DNA from: an uncultured Tissierellia bacterium
GTDB lineage: Bacteria > Bacillota > Clostridia > Tissierellales > Peptoniphilaceae
Assembly: GCA_902489375.1 (NCBI GenBank)
Contig: CABTZP010000037.1
Coordinates: 1-11,817 of the forward strand
DNA length: 11,817 nt
Direction: 5' to 3'
Below, in pieces: positions 1-6,099 of this stretch. The notes beneath the pieces are model-generated. The model saw only the letters and a program-made list of their open reading frames with translations, was not told where the DNA came from and did not search any database. Position 1 is the stretch's first letter. The number at the start of each line of letters is the position of its first letter. The position numbers and the translations under genes were made by a program.

Positions 1-923
1 GCCACCTGATATCCATTTTTCAAGGTAAGATAGACCGCTCCAAAGGCGATGGCCGTTTTTCCGCTACCCACATCCCCTTGGAGAAGCCGGTTCATCGGTC
101 GTTTTGCGGTAAGATCCGAAAGAATTTCATGAAGCGCGGCTTTTTGTCCTGGCGTAAATGAAAAAGGCAGGGCCAAAAGGAATTCATCCATTGGATGCTT
201 TTTGATCACATAGCCTTCTTGGCAGGATCGGTCTTCCTGAATTTTTTTTCGAAGCACATAGGAAATGAGGGCCCTGCGAATATCCATCTGTAAATTTGCT
301 TCTCGAAGCGCAGACATCGAAGAAGGAAAATGCAGCTGGGATAAAATCCAGTCCATCTCCTTGATGATGGGATCTTTTTTTACATTTTGATCGATGATTT
401 CGAATTGATTCAAATCCACCATCTTCAGAGCTTCTTTTGCGGCTTTGATTCGGAGAGATTGACTGAGCCCCCCGGGTAAAGAATAGATGGGCTGAATCGT
501 AAAGAATTCTTCCCGCTTTTCCTGATCAGTTTCTTTGACCAATCGCGGATTCATGATCGCTTCTTTTTCCGGGTAATAGGTTCCAAATAAATAATAGGAC
601 GAGCCAACATGAAGAGTGGAAGAAAGATAGGGCTGATTATAAAAAAAGACCGCAACGCTTCCGCTGGGGTCTGAAAAAAGGGCCCTTTGAAAGGATCTGT
701 TTTTTCCAAAAAAGCGAACGCGAGATAGAAAGTCCAATCGGGCATGTACTGTCGCCTTTTCTTTGCTGCCCCCTTCTTTTAATTGCTCAAGGGAAAGAAG
801 CCGGGACCGGTCCTCATAGCGAAGAGGAAGATCCAGCACAAGATCCTCCACTTGGTGAATTCCTGCATTGTTAAAAAGAAGGGCCCTTTTGGGCCCGATT
901 CCTTTTATTTGCGTGATCTCCAT
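1..923 (-). CDS. recG: ATP-dependent DNA helicase RecG, N-terminal part (cut by left window edge)
   Basis: RecG is a monomeric superfamily 2 helicase that remodels stalled replication forks and branch-migrates Holliday junctions. About 307 N-terminal residues are visible of a family length near 680. The protein opens with ITQIKGIGPKRA and then VEDLVLDLPLRYEDRS, the typical RecG start. An OB-fold wedge region follows at roughly residues 55-150. Near residues 255-290 comes the helicase entry, with PFSFTPGQKAAL, then MNRLLQGDVGSGKT, which carries the Walker A motif I. The remaining helicase motifs lie beyond position 1. The ATG at 923 was chosen because the first residues fit the family and no start lies upstream in frame; its Shine-Dalgarno sequence is weak (AAGAAAG about 12 bases away). 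It lies 79 bases after fakA on the same strand and is probably co-transcribed with yloU and fakA. In B. subtilis sdaAB and sdaAA sit between yloV and recG; they are absent here. Confidence 0.95.
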   Translation of the reverse strand, partial: MEITQIKGIGPKRALLFNNAGIHQVEDLVLDLPLRYEDRSRLLSLEQLKEGGSKEKATVHARLDFLSRVRFFGKNRSFQRALFSDPSGSVAVFFYNQPYLSSTLHVGSSYYLFGTYYPEKEAIMNPRLVKETDQEKREEFFTIQPIYSLPGGLSQSLRIKAAKEALKMVDLNQFEIIDQNVKKDPIIKEMDWILSQLHFPSSMSALREANLQMDIRRALISYVLRKKIQEDRSCQEGYVIKKHPMDEFLLALPFSFTPGQKAALHEILSDLTAKRPMNRLLQGDVGSGKTAIAFGAVYLTLKNGYQV

Positions 924-1002
924 TGCAAAATGTGTCTTTCTTTTCTTGAAAAAATTTTCTCTATAAGTGAACTTTTGATTTCTAAAAAATCAAGCCTTTC
1001 TC

Positions 1003-2640
1003 CTACTTTTCAATTGAAAAAATATACGAATAAATCGGCTGCCCCCCGACTTCACTTTCTACATCCTTGTCTCGAAATTCCCGGCTGACCCGATCCTTTA
1101 ACTTCTTAAAATGATCTTCAGAAACTTCCTTGCCCGCATAGAGGGTAATTAGGGCATCTTCCGGACGAACATAGGTTTTGAGCAGTTCCAAAACCATCTC
1201 TTCGTCATTTTTTCCTGCCATCTTAATTTCCCCGTTGATGATGCCAATGCGTTCATTTTTATGAATCTGTAAACCACCCACTTCGGTGGAACGAATCGCA
1301 TAGGTGACCTGACCAGTAATGACCTGAGAAAGGCTCCGGGTCATGGCCTTTTCATTTTCCTCGGGGCTAGCGCTTTCATTGTAGTTAAAAAGGGCGGTAA
1401 TTCCTTCCGGCATCGATCGAGATGGAATCACTACAATTTTGCAGTCAGAAAGGCTTTCAACCTGCTCAGCGGCCATAATAATATTTTTATTATTAGGCAA
1501 AATGTAAACCGTTTCGGCATTGACCTTAGAAGCTGCTTCATAAAGGTCACGGGTGGAGGGATTCATGGTCTGTCCTCCCGTTACAATTTGATCAACCATA
1601 AGCTGTTCAAAAATGCCTTTAAATCCTTCTCCTAAACAGACAGCAACAAAACCGGCTTTTTTCCTGGGCTCCTTTGCCTTAACCGGCTCAGCCTTCTCAA
1701 TTTCCTCCGCTAAGCGAGCCATCTTTGTCGCTTTTGCCTGAATAAAGTTTAATTCCAGGACCTCTCCATTTTTCATAAATGAACTGACAAGCTTTTGCGG
1801 TTCATCAGTATAAATTTCCAAATAGTCAGCGCCTTTTGCCTGATTGAGGCTTTTTACTAGCCCGTAATCGCCAGCTTTTTCCTTTAACCAGGTCTGATTG
1901 CTATTCACCATTTTTACTTTCATAAAGTACTTGTAGGACTGATGCGCCGATAGCTTTTCTTCCCCTAAAGTAATCAATGTCGTCGTCGTTGATCCGGCCT
2001 TAGAAAGCTGAGTCAGATCAGAGAGATCTTCTCCTGCCAGGGTTTCTGTAAATCCGGTAAGTAGATAAACCAGTCCCTGCCCGCCTGCATCCACAACCCC
2101 CGCTTCTTTCAGTTCTTCCAGCATATCCGGAGTTCTTTGAAGCATGACGTTGGCCGCAAGGACCGCCTCTTTCATAAAGTCTTCCAGGCTCAGGTCTGAA
2201 GCTGCTCTCTCCTTCGCAAATTCATCCAGACTTCTTGCCACGGAGAGAATCGTTCCTTCGGTGGGTTTCATGACGGCCTTATATGCTTTCTGCCTGGCCG
2301 AAGAAAAAATATCCGCGGCTTCTTTAATTCCCAAAGCAGATTTTCCTTTGAGGGCATCAGCCATTCCTCGACAAAGCTGTGAGAGAATGACCCCCGAATT
2401 TCCCCGGGCGCCCATCAGGGTTCCAAAACCTAAAGCTTTTCCAACCGAGGCCAGTGACTCATCTTGATTTTGTTCCATTTGATCAATGGCGGATTTCATC
2501 GTCAGGGTCATATTGGTTCCGGTGTCTCCATCAGGGACGGGAAAAACATTGAGTTGATCAACTTCGTCTTTATGGGCTTCTAGTTTTTCATACGCGCCCT
2601 TTAAACACTTTTTAAAAAGAGCGCCATCCATAAATTTCAC
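1003..2640 (-). CDS. fakA: Fatty acid kinase catalytic subunit FakA / YloV (DAK2 domain protein)
   Basis: FakA phosphorylates fatty acids that are held by a FakB partner, making acyl-phosphate for phospholipid synthesis in the cytoplasm. At 545 residues it has the usual family length. The N-terminal DhaL-like kinase domain shows NVFPVPDGDTGTNM (31-44), whose aspartates bind Mg-ATP, GARGNSGVILSQ (77-88), PTEGTILSV (126-134) and GVVDAGGQGLV (181-191). The C-terminal DegV-like domain shows GGQTMNPST (355-363), LPNNKNIIMAAEQ (381-393) and GGQPIYSYIFSIE near the end. The middle domain (about 230-310) is divergent: where relatives carry a Cys and a His-x-His, this protein reads SYKYFM (235-240) and LEIYTDEP (274-281), so the expected metal ligands are missing. 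The start is GTG at 2640, supported by AGGAGG 8 bases upstream; the ATG three codons later would be too far from it. It lies 21 bases after yloU. No fakB is in the window. Confidence 0.92.
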   Translation of the reverse strand: MKFMDGALFKKCLKGAYEKLEAHKDEVDQLNVFPVPDGDTGTNMTLTMKSAIDQMEQNQDESLASVGKALGFGTLMGARGNSGVILSQLCRGMADALKGKSALGIKEAADIFSSARQKAYKAVMKPTEGTILSVARSLDEFAKERAASDLSLEDFMKEAVLAANVMLQRTPDMLEELKEAGVVDAGGQGLVYLLTGFTETLAGEDLSDLTQLSKAGSTTTTLITLGEEKLSAHQSYKYFMKVKMVNSNQTWLKEKAGDYGLVKSLNQAKGADYLEIYTDEPQKLVSSFMKNGEVLELNFIQAKATKMARLAEEIEKAEPVKAKEPRKKAGFVAVCLGEGFKGIFEQLMVDQIVTGGQTMNPSTRDLYEAASKVNAETVYILPNNKNIIMAAEQVESLSDCKIVVIPSRSMPEGITALFNYNESASPEENEKAMTRSLSQVITGQVTYAIRSTEVGGLQIHKNERIGIINGEIKMAGKNDEEMVLELLKTYVRPEDALITLYAGKEVSEDHFKKLKDRVSREFRDKDVESEVGGQPIYSYIFSIEK

Positions 2641-2648
2641 TGCAACTT

Positions 2649-2654
2649 CCTCCT
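2649..2654 (-). promoter_or_regulatory. Ribosome binding site that fixes the GTG start of fakA
   Basis: AGGAGG on the minus strand, 8 bases before the GTG at 2640. The first downstream ATG (2631) would be 17 bases away, so the GTG is the better start. Confidence 0.8.
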
Positions 2655-2661
2655 GTCCTGG

Positions 2662-3015
2662 CTAAAAATGAATATCCTGAATAATCAAATCAACTGAACT
2701 GACTTCCAAGCCAGTATTGGATTCTACACTATATTTGACTTTCTCAATAACATTTTGAGCGACCATGGAAATCCGAACACCAAATCGAATAATCGCCAGA
2801 ATTTCAATATTGATCGACTTTGGCCCGGTGGGGATGACCCGAACGCCCTTCGTCATATTTTCGATTCCAAGAATTTCATATAATCCGTCTTTGGTATTTT
2901 TCGCAGCCAGTCCAGCAAGTCCGTAAGATTCCATTGCGGCCTTGCAGGCAATGTTGGCAATAACCGTATCGTCAATATAGACTGTCCCATATTCGTTCGT
3001 AAATGTTGCGGTCAT
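2662..3015 (-). CDS. yloU: Asp23/Gls24 family envelope-stress protein (YloU-like)
   Basis: This is a 117-residue member of the Asp23/Gls24 (alkaline shock protein) family, the same size as B. subtilis YloU. The N-terminus has the family pattern YGTVYIDDTVIANIACKAA, followed by YGLAGLA. A central beta-rich stretch holds KGVRVIPTG and INIEILAIIRFG. The C-terminal part reads ISMVAQNVIEKVKYSVES and then TGLEVSSVDLIIQDIHF. The biochemical role is not settled; in staphylococci the relative sits near the membrane and is tied to envelope stress. Its constant neighbour is the yloV/fakA gene, here 21 bases downstream, which suggests a link to lipid or envelope homeostasis (inference). The ATG at 3015 has AAGGAG a few bases upstream. 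Transcription probably starts from the promoter at 3061-3088, which faces the rpmB promoter. Confidence 0.92.
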   Translation of the reverse strand: MTATFTNEYGTVYIDDTVIANIACKAAMESYGLAGLAAKNTKDGLYEILGIENMTKGVRVIPTGPKSINIEILAIIRFGVRISMVAQNVIEKVKYSVESNTGLEVSSVDLIIQDIHF

Positions 3016-3060
3016 GGTCTGCTCCTTTTTCTTGTCTTGTCGTCATTAAAATCTTTTTCT

Positions 3061-3088
3061 ATTATATCAGTACGCCTTCAACTTGCAA
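3061..3088 (-). promoter_or_regulatory. Predicted sigma-A promoter of yloU-fakA-(recG)
   Basis: On the minus strand, -35 TTGCAA (3088-3083), a 16-base spacer, then -10 TATAAT (3066-3061) preceded by TG one base away (extended -10). It lies about 45 bases upstream of the yloU ATG. The -35 hexamer is a palindrome and is also the -35 of the opposing rpmB promoter. Confidence 0.7.
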
Positions 3089-3111
3089 TGCCAGAGCGCC
3101 CTTGCTATAAT
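3083..3111 (+). promoter_or_regulatory. Predicted sigma-A promoter of rpmB
   Basis: On the plus strand, -35 TTGCAA (3083-3088), an exact 17-base spacer, then -10 TATAAT (3106-3111) with an upstream TG (extended -10). The expected transcript start is near 3118, leaving a leader of about 30 bases that contains the strong site AGGAGG (3140-3145) before the ATG at 3151. Confidence 0.78.
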
Positions 3112-3150
3112 GATGTAGTTAATTTATAAAGCTGTATTGAGGAGGAAAAC

Positions 3151-3489
3151 ATGTCTAAAGTTTGTGAAGTTTGCGGAAAAGGAAAGGCTGCCGGTAATAA
3201 TGTCACTTTCTCTCATCGAGGAATTCGCCGTACCTGGACTCCCAACCTTCGCCGGGTAAAGGTATATGATGAAAATGGAACCCCAAAAAGAATCAACGTC
3301 TGTACCCGCTGCCTGCGTTCCGGAAAAGTAAATCGTAATAAGCCAGGTCAAGAACCTGTTGATTTTTCTCAGCCAAAAGCCGCTGTTCCTGAGATGGAAA
3401 TGATTGATCAGGAAGAAGCGGTTGTAGAAAATGCTTTGCCAGAGAATGAGCCTGCTCAAGAAGTTCAAGCAGAGGCTCAGGCTGAATAA
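3151..3489 (+). CDS. rpmB: Large ribosomal subunit protein L28 with acidic C-terminal tail
   Basis: bL28 is a small basic protein of the 50S subunit. Residues 1-65 are a standard bL28: SKVCEVCGKGKAAGNNVTFSH, then RRTWTPNLRRVKV and CTRCLRSGKVNR. The four cysteines C5, C8, C51 and C54 form two CxxC pairs, so this is the zinc-binding version. The oddity is length: 112 residues against about 60-65 for the family. Residues 66-112 form a tail rich in Glu, Ala, Gln and Pro, with 13 acidic residues and one lysine, and look disordered. The reading frame is open with no sign of frameshift, and the TAA at 3487-3489 is followed by a hairpin and then a terminator. Its orientation opposite to yloU is the same as in B. 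subtilis. AGGAGG stands 5 bases before the ATG. Confidence 0.95.
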   Translation: MSKVCEVCGKGKAAGNNVTFSHRGIRRTWTPNLRRVKVYDENGTPKRINVCTRCLRSGKVNRNKPGQEPVDFSQPKAAVPEMEMIDQEEAVVENALPENEPAQEVQAEAQAE

Positions 3490-3523
3490 TGAGGAGATAG
3501 GACTTCGCTTATATTCTCCTCAT
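3489..3523 (+). repeat. Inverted repeat at the rpmB stop codon
   Basis: ATGAGGAGA (3489-3497) and TCTCCTCAT (3515-3523) are perfect 9-base arms around a 17-base loop. The left arm begins on the last base of the rpmB stop codon. No T-run follows, so it is not an intrinsic terminator by itself. It could stabilise the 3' end of the mRNA; this is inference. Confidence 0.5.
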
Positions 3524-3546
3524 GGGGCATCAAAAATGGTTAAAAA

Positions 3547-3576
3547 AGGGGCGGCTTCTGGCCGCCCCTGATTTTT
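3547..3576. terminator. Bidirectional intrinsic terminator between rpmB and nadA
   Basis: The stem is GGGGCGGC (3548-3555) with GCCGCCCC (3561-3568), around a 5-base loop TTCTG; an A-T pair can extend it. On the minus strand the stem is directly followed by TTTTTT, an ideal terminator for the nadA transcript that ends at 3601. On the plus strand it is followed by TGATTTTTAT, a somewhat weaker tail for rpmB. Confidence 0.85.
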
Positions 3577-3600
3577 ATGTGATTGATGAACCATGATTGT

Positions 3601-4515
3601 TCAGCCCAGTTCCATCATCCGGTCAATGGATCGCCTCGCCTGATCCATGACCTGGGGATCCAGGAGAATTTCTTCTCCTCCTCTTCCCTCTAAAACCCGA
3701 TTGATGTCCATTAAATGGGTCGTTTGCATATCAAAGCAAATGCACTTTAGTGATAAGGGATAAAAAGCTTTTTCCGGAGCCAGGTAATGAAGATGATCGA
3801 CAATCGAGTTTTCTGTGCCGATGATGATTTCTTTTGCCGAAGATTTGATCGCTTCGTCCATGATTTCCGATGTTGACCCCACGTAATCGGCCAGGGCGGA
3901 GACGTCTGGGCTGACTTCAGGGTGAACGAAGATCAGGGCCTTCGGGTGCGCTTTTCTTGCCTGTTTTAGATCTTCCACACGAATCGTCCCATGAACCGGA
4001 CATCCCCCTTCGAAGAAATGAAAGGTTTTTTCCGGCACCTTACGGGCAACCCAGGCGCCCAGATTAGGATCAGGGACGAAGATGATTTCTTTTTCTTTTA
4101 AATTTTTTACAATTTTTACAGCCGAGGATGAGGTCACTACAACATCAGCGACGGTTTTTAATTCTGCGGTCGTATTGATATAGGCAACCAGCGGAGCGCC
4201 TGGATATTTTTTCTTTAAGTCCAATCCTTCTTCCTTGGTCATCTGATCAGCCATTGGGCAGCCAGCTTCTGGATTCGCAAGATAAACCGTTTTATTGGGA
4301 GAGAGAATTTTGCAGGTTTCAGCCATAAAACGCACCCCGCACAAAATCATCTTTTCTTGGGGAAGCGATTTGGCTTTGACGCTTAAAGCATAAGAATCGC
4401 CAACAATATCAGCGACTTCCAAAATTTCCTGACTCTGATACGTATGCGCGAGGATACACCAATCTTCTTCTTTTTTCTTTTTTCGTATCTGATCCTGAAG
4501 TTCTCTAATTTCCAT
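3601..4515 (-). CDS. nadA: Quinolinate synthase NadA
   Basis: NadA is a [4Fe-4S] enzyme that condenses iminoaspartate with dihydroxyacetone phosphate to give quinolinate, the second step of de novo NAD synthesis. At 304 residues it is the compact type found in Clostridia and Thermotoga. The triplicated fold is visible through AHTYQ (23-27) with VADIVGDS (34-41), FMAETCKIL (63-71), NPEAGCPMAD (81-90), VTSSSAVKI (127-135), PDPNLGAWVARK (148-159), GGCPVHGTI (170-178), HPE (198-200), GSTSEIM (213-219) and CFDMQTTHL (260-268). The cluster ligands are expected to be C86, C172 and C260 (C258 is a near alternative). The first signature reads AHTYQ where relatives mostly have AHYYQ or AHNYQ; the His and Tyr are kept. 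The ATG at 4515 has AAGGAG 5 bases upstream. It is transcribed away from nadB and ends at a strong terminator. Confidence 0.96.
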   Translation of the reverse strand: MEIRELQDQIRKKKKEEDWCILAHTYQSQEILEVADIVGDSYALSVKAKSLPQEKMILCGVRFMAETCKILSPNKTVYLANPEAGCPMADQMTKEEGLDLKKKYPGAPLVAYINTTAELKTVADVVVTSSSAVKIVKNLKEKEIIFVPDPNLGAWVARKVPEKTFHFFEGGCPVHGTIRVEDLKQARKAHPKALIFVHPEVSPDVSALADYVGSTSEIMDEAIKSSAKEIIIGTENSIVDHLHYLAPEKAFYPLSLKCICFDMQTTHLMDINRVLEGRGGEEILLDPQVMDQARRSIDRMMELG

Positions 4516-4597
4516 TTCTTCTCCTTAGAATAAGACAGCCTGCATTTTTTTAATGCCTTGCCCATGATTTTTTCTTAGCATCTTCTACCGTCCCACT

Positions 4598-4626
4598 AGT
4601 ATAGGAGGCCAGCCCATCCCTGTCAA
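4598..4626 (-). promoter_or_regulatory. Predicted sigma-A promoter of nadA
   Basis: On the minus strand, consensus -35 TTGACA (4626-4621), a 17-base spacer, then -10 TATACT (4603-4598). The expected start is near 4591, giving a leader of about 75 bases. The -35 lies inside the palindrome TGTCAAGACA, so a bound repressor would block polymerase. Confidence 0.75.
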
Positions 4627-4648
4627 GACACATGAAAAGTTACTTGAC
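4621..4648. promoter_or_regulatory. Candidate NiaR operator in the nadA-nadB divergent region
   Basis: Two overlapping symmetries are visible. TGTCAAGACA (4621-4630) is a palindrome with TGTC/GACA half sites. GTCAAG (4622-4627) and CTTGAC (4643-4648) form a perfect 6-base inverted repeat whose centres are 21 bases apart, about two helical turns. The first covers the nadA -35; the second ends just before the nadB -35. The assignment to NiaR rests on position, on niaR being in the same locus, and on a memory that Gram-positive NiaR sites carry TGTC/GACA half sites; I could not check it. Confidence 0.45.
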
Positions 4649-4677
4649 TTGCCATAAATAACATTGCGTGCTATAAT
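4649..4677 (+). promoter_or_regulatory. Predicted sigma-A promoter of nadB-nadC-niaR
   Basis: On the plus strand, -35 TTGCCA (4649-4654), a 17-base spacer, then -10 TATAAT (4672-4677) with an upstream TG (extended -10). A start near 4684 gives a leader of about 69 bases. The leader is A-rich and has no ATG before nadB. Confidence 0.72.
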
Positions 4678-4752
4678 CCCCTCCATAAAAAGGAAACTCT
4701 TCAAAAGAAATCTCTCTTTAACTCGGAAAGGAAAACTCATAAAAAGAATACC

Positions 4753-6084
4753 ATGATTCAGACCGATATCCTACTGGCTGGTTCAGGCTGCTCAGCGCTC
4801 TATTTTGCCCTGAATCTTCCTCAAGATTTGAAAATACTTTTGGTGACGAAAAAGGATTTTGAAAGTTCGGATTCCTATCTTGCCCAAGGGGGCATTTGTA
4901 TGCTAAAAGACGAGTCTGATTTTGATCTCTTTTTTGAGGATACCATGAAGGCTGGTCATCGAGAAAATGATCCGCTTTCGGTTGAGATTATGATTTCTTC
5001 CTCCCATGAAATCATCCGCGACCTGATCAGCTATGGCGTTAATTTTGCAAAAAATGCTGACGGCTCTTTAGCATTTACCCGAGAAGGCGGACATTCCAGT
5101 TATCGGATTCTCTATCATGAAGATGTCACCGGAAAAGAAATCACCAGCCACTTAATGAAGGAAGTCAGAAAGCGGCCCAACATCATCATGGAAGAGTACA
5201 CCCGTCTGGTGGACTTGATTCTGGAGGATGATCTTTGTTATGGCGGGATCCTTCGAAAAAAGGATGGTTCGCTGGAAACTGTTTTTTCTGATTATACGGT
5301 TTTGGCAACCGGTGGAATCGGAGGGCTTTACCAGCACTCCACCAATTTTCCTCAGCTAACCGGAGATGCCATTGCTATTGCCCTGAAAAATGGGATTCAG
5401 CTGCAAAATATTAATTATATCCAGGTTCATCCGACTACCCTTTACACCCAAAAAAACGAGCGTTCTTTTCTCATTTCTGAGTCTGTCCGCGGGGAGGGCG
5501 CTCTGCTCCTGGACCAATACGGAAATCGCTTTACGGACGAGCTGGCCCCCCGGGATGTGGTCAGCGCAGCCATAAAAAAGCAAATGGAAAAAGATGGGAC
5601 CGCCTTTGTTTATGAAGATCTTCGGCCCATCGGCGAAAAGGCGTTAAAAAAGCATTTCCCTAATATTTTGGAAAAGTGTCAGGAGGAAGGCTATGATGCC
5701 CTGAAAAGACCCATCCCTGTCGTCCCTGCCCAACATTATTATATGGGAGGAGTGAAGGTCAATCATAACAGCAAAAGCTCCCTGGATGGTCTTTATGCGA
5801 TCGGTGAGTGCGCTTGTAATAATGTTCATGGAAAAAATCGTCTGGCTTCCAATTCTCTTTTAGAATCTTTAGTTTTTGCGAAGAGAGCAGCCTATGATAT
5901 CCGGGAAAATTACCAAAAAAGGCCTGGTTTTAAAGGAAGCGGGATTGACCTTTCCGCCTATCAGGATGAAAAAGCCCTTGAAAAAAGCGATGGCAGACGC
6001 ATTATTGACGCAATTGAAAAGAGAGGCGGCGCGAGTTCCATTCCTGTGGCTTACCGGGCTGATCTTCTCCAAAGCAAATCCTAG
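4753..6084 (+). CDS. nadB: L-aspartate oxidase NadB (short clostridial form)
   Basis: NadB is an FAD enzyme that oxidises L-aspartate to iminoaspartate, the first step of de novo NAD synthesis. Motifs in order are the dinucleotide-binding start ILLAGSGCSAL (6-16), SSDSYLAQGGI (38-48), REGGHSSYRIL (110-120), TGGIGGLYQHSTNFP (186-200), YIQVHPTTLY (222-231), RSFLISESVRGEGA (237-250), ELAPRDVV (263-270), PVVPAQHYYMGG (322-333) and NRLASNSLLESLVF (362-375). By motif alignment, E111, H226, R267, H328 and R363 match the E. coli catalytic residues E121, H244, R290, H351 and R386. At 443 residues it lacks most of the C-terminal helical region of the roughly 530-residue enzymes, as recalled for clostridial homologues, so I do not read this as damage. 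The start is unusual: AAAGGA (4727-4732) is 20 bases from the ATG and nothing better is closer. nadC follows after 15 bases. Confidence 0.95.
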   Translation: MIQTDILLAGSGCSALYFALNLPQDLKILLVTKKDFESSDSYLAQGGICMLKDESDFDLFFEDTMKAGHRENDPLSVEIMISSSHEIIRDLISYGVNFAKNADGSLAFTREGGHSSYRILYHEDVTGKEITSHLMKEVRKRPNIIMEEYTRLVDLILEDDLCYGGILRKKDGSLETVFSDYTVLATGGIGGLYQHSTNFPQLTGDAIAIALKNGIQLQNINYIQVHPTTLYTQKNERSFLISESVRGEGALLLDQYGNRFTDELAPRDVVSAAIKKQMEKDGTAFVYEDLRPIGEKALKKHFPNILEKCQEEGYDALKRPIPVVPAQHYYMGGVKVNHNSKSSLDGLYAIGECACNNVHGKNRLASNSLLESLVFAKRAAYDIRENYQKRPGFKGSGIDLSAYQDEKALEKSDGRRIIDAIEKRGGASSIPVAYRADLLQSKS

Positions 6085-6099
6085 AAAGAGAGAGCACTG

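Noticed and set aside
269..896. Four copies of GGGCCC in the 5' part of recG
   Set aside because: Three arise from the codon string for Arg-Ala-Leu/Ile and one from Gly-Pro. They have no regular spacing, so this looks like codon choice and not a repeat element.
974..994. AT-rich hairpin (TTGATTT / AAATCAA) between fakA and recG
   Set aside because: It is weak and has no T-run in either direction. A recG promoter was also sought here, but the -35/-10-like pairs have poor spacing, so neither a terminator nor a promoter is called.
783..1088. Plus-strand open frame across the recG-fakA gap
   Set aside because: It lies antisense to the well supported recG and fakA ends, has no family signature and no ribosome site.
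4383..4565. 60-codon open frame overlapping the nadA start (possible leader ORF)
   Set aside because: It has no ribosome binding site, is Lys/Arg-rich as expected from an out-of-frame read of A-rich DNA, and mostly lies inside nadA. I see no leader peptide features.
4644..4649. TTGACT as the nadB -35
   Set aside because: It gives a 22-base spacer to the TATAAT at 4672, while the neighbouring TTGCCA gives exactly 17.
4516..4752. Riboswitch in the nadA or nadB leader
   Set aside because: Both leaders are short and A-rich, with no long conserved stem and no terminator or sequestering helix that I could draw. Repression by NiaR explains control more simply.
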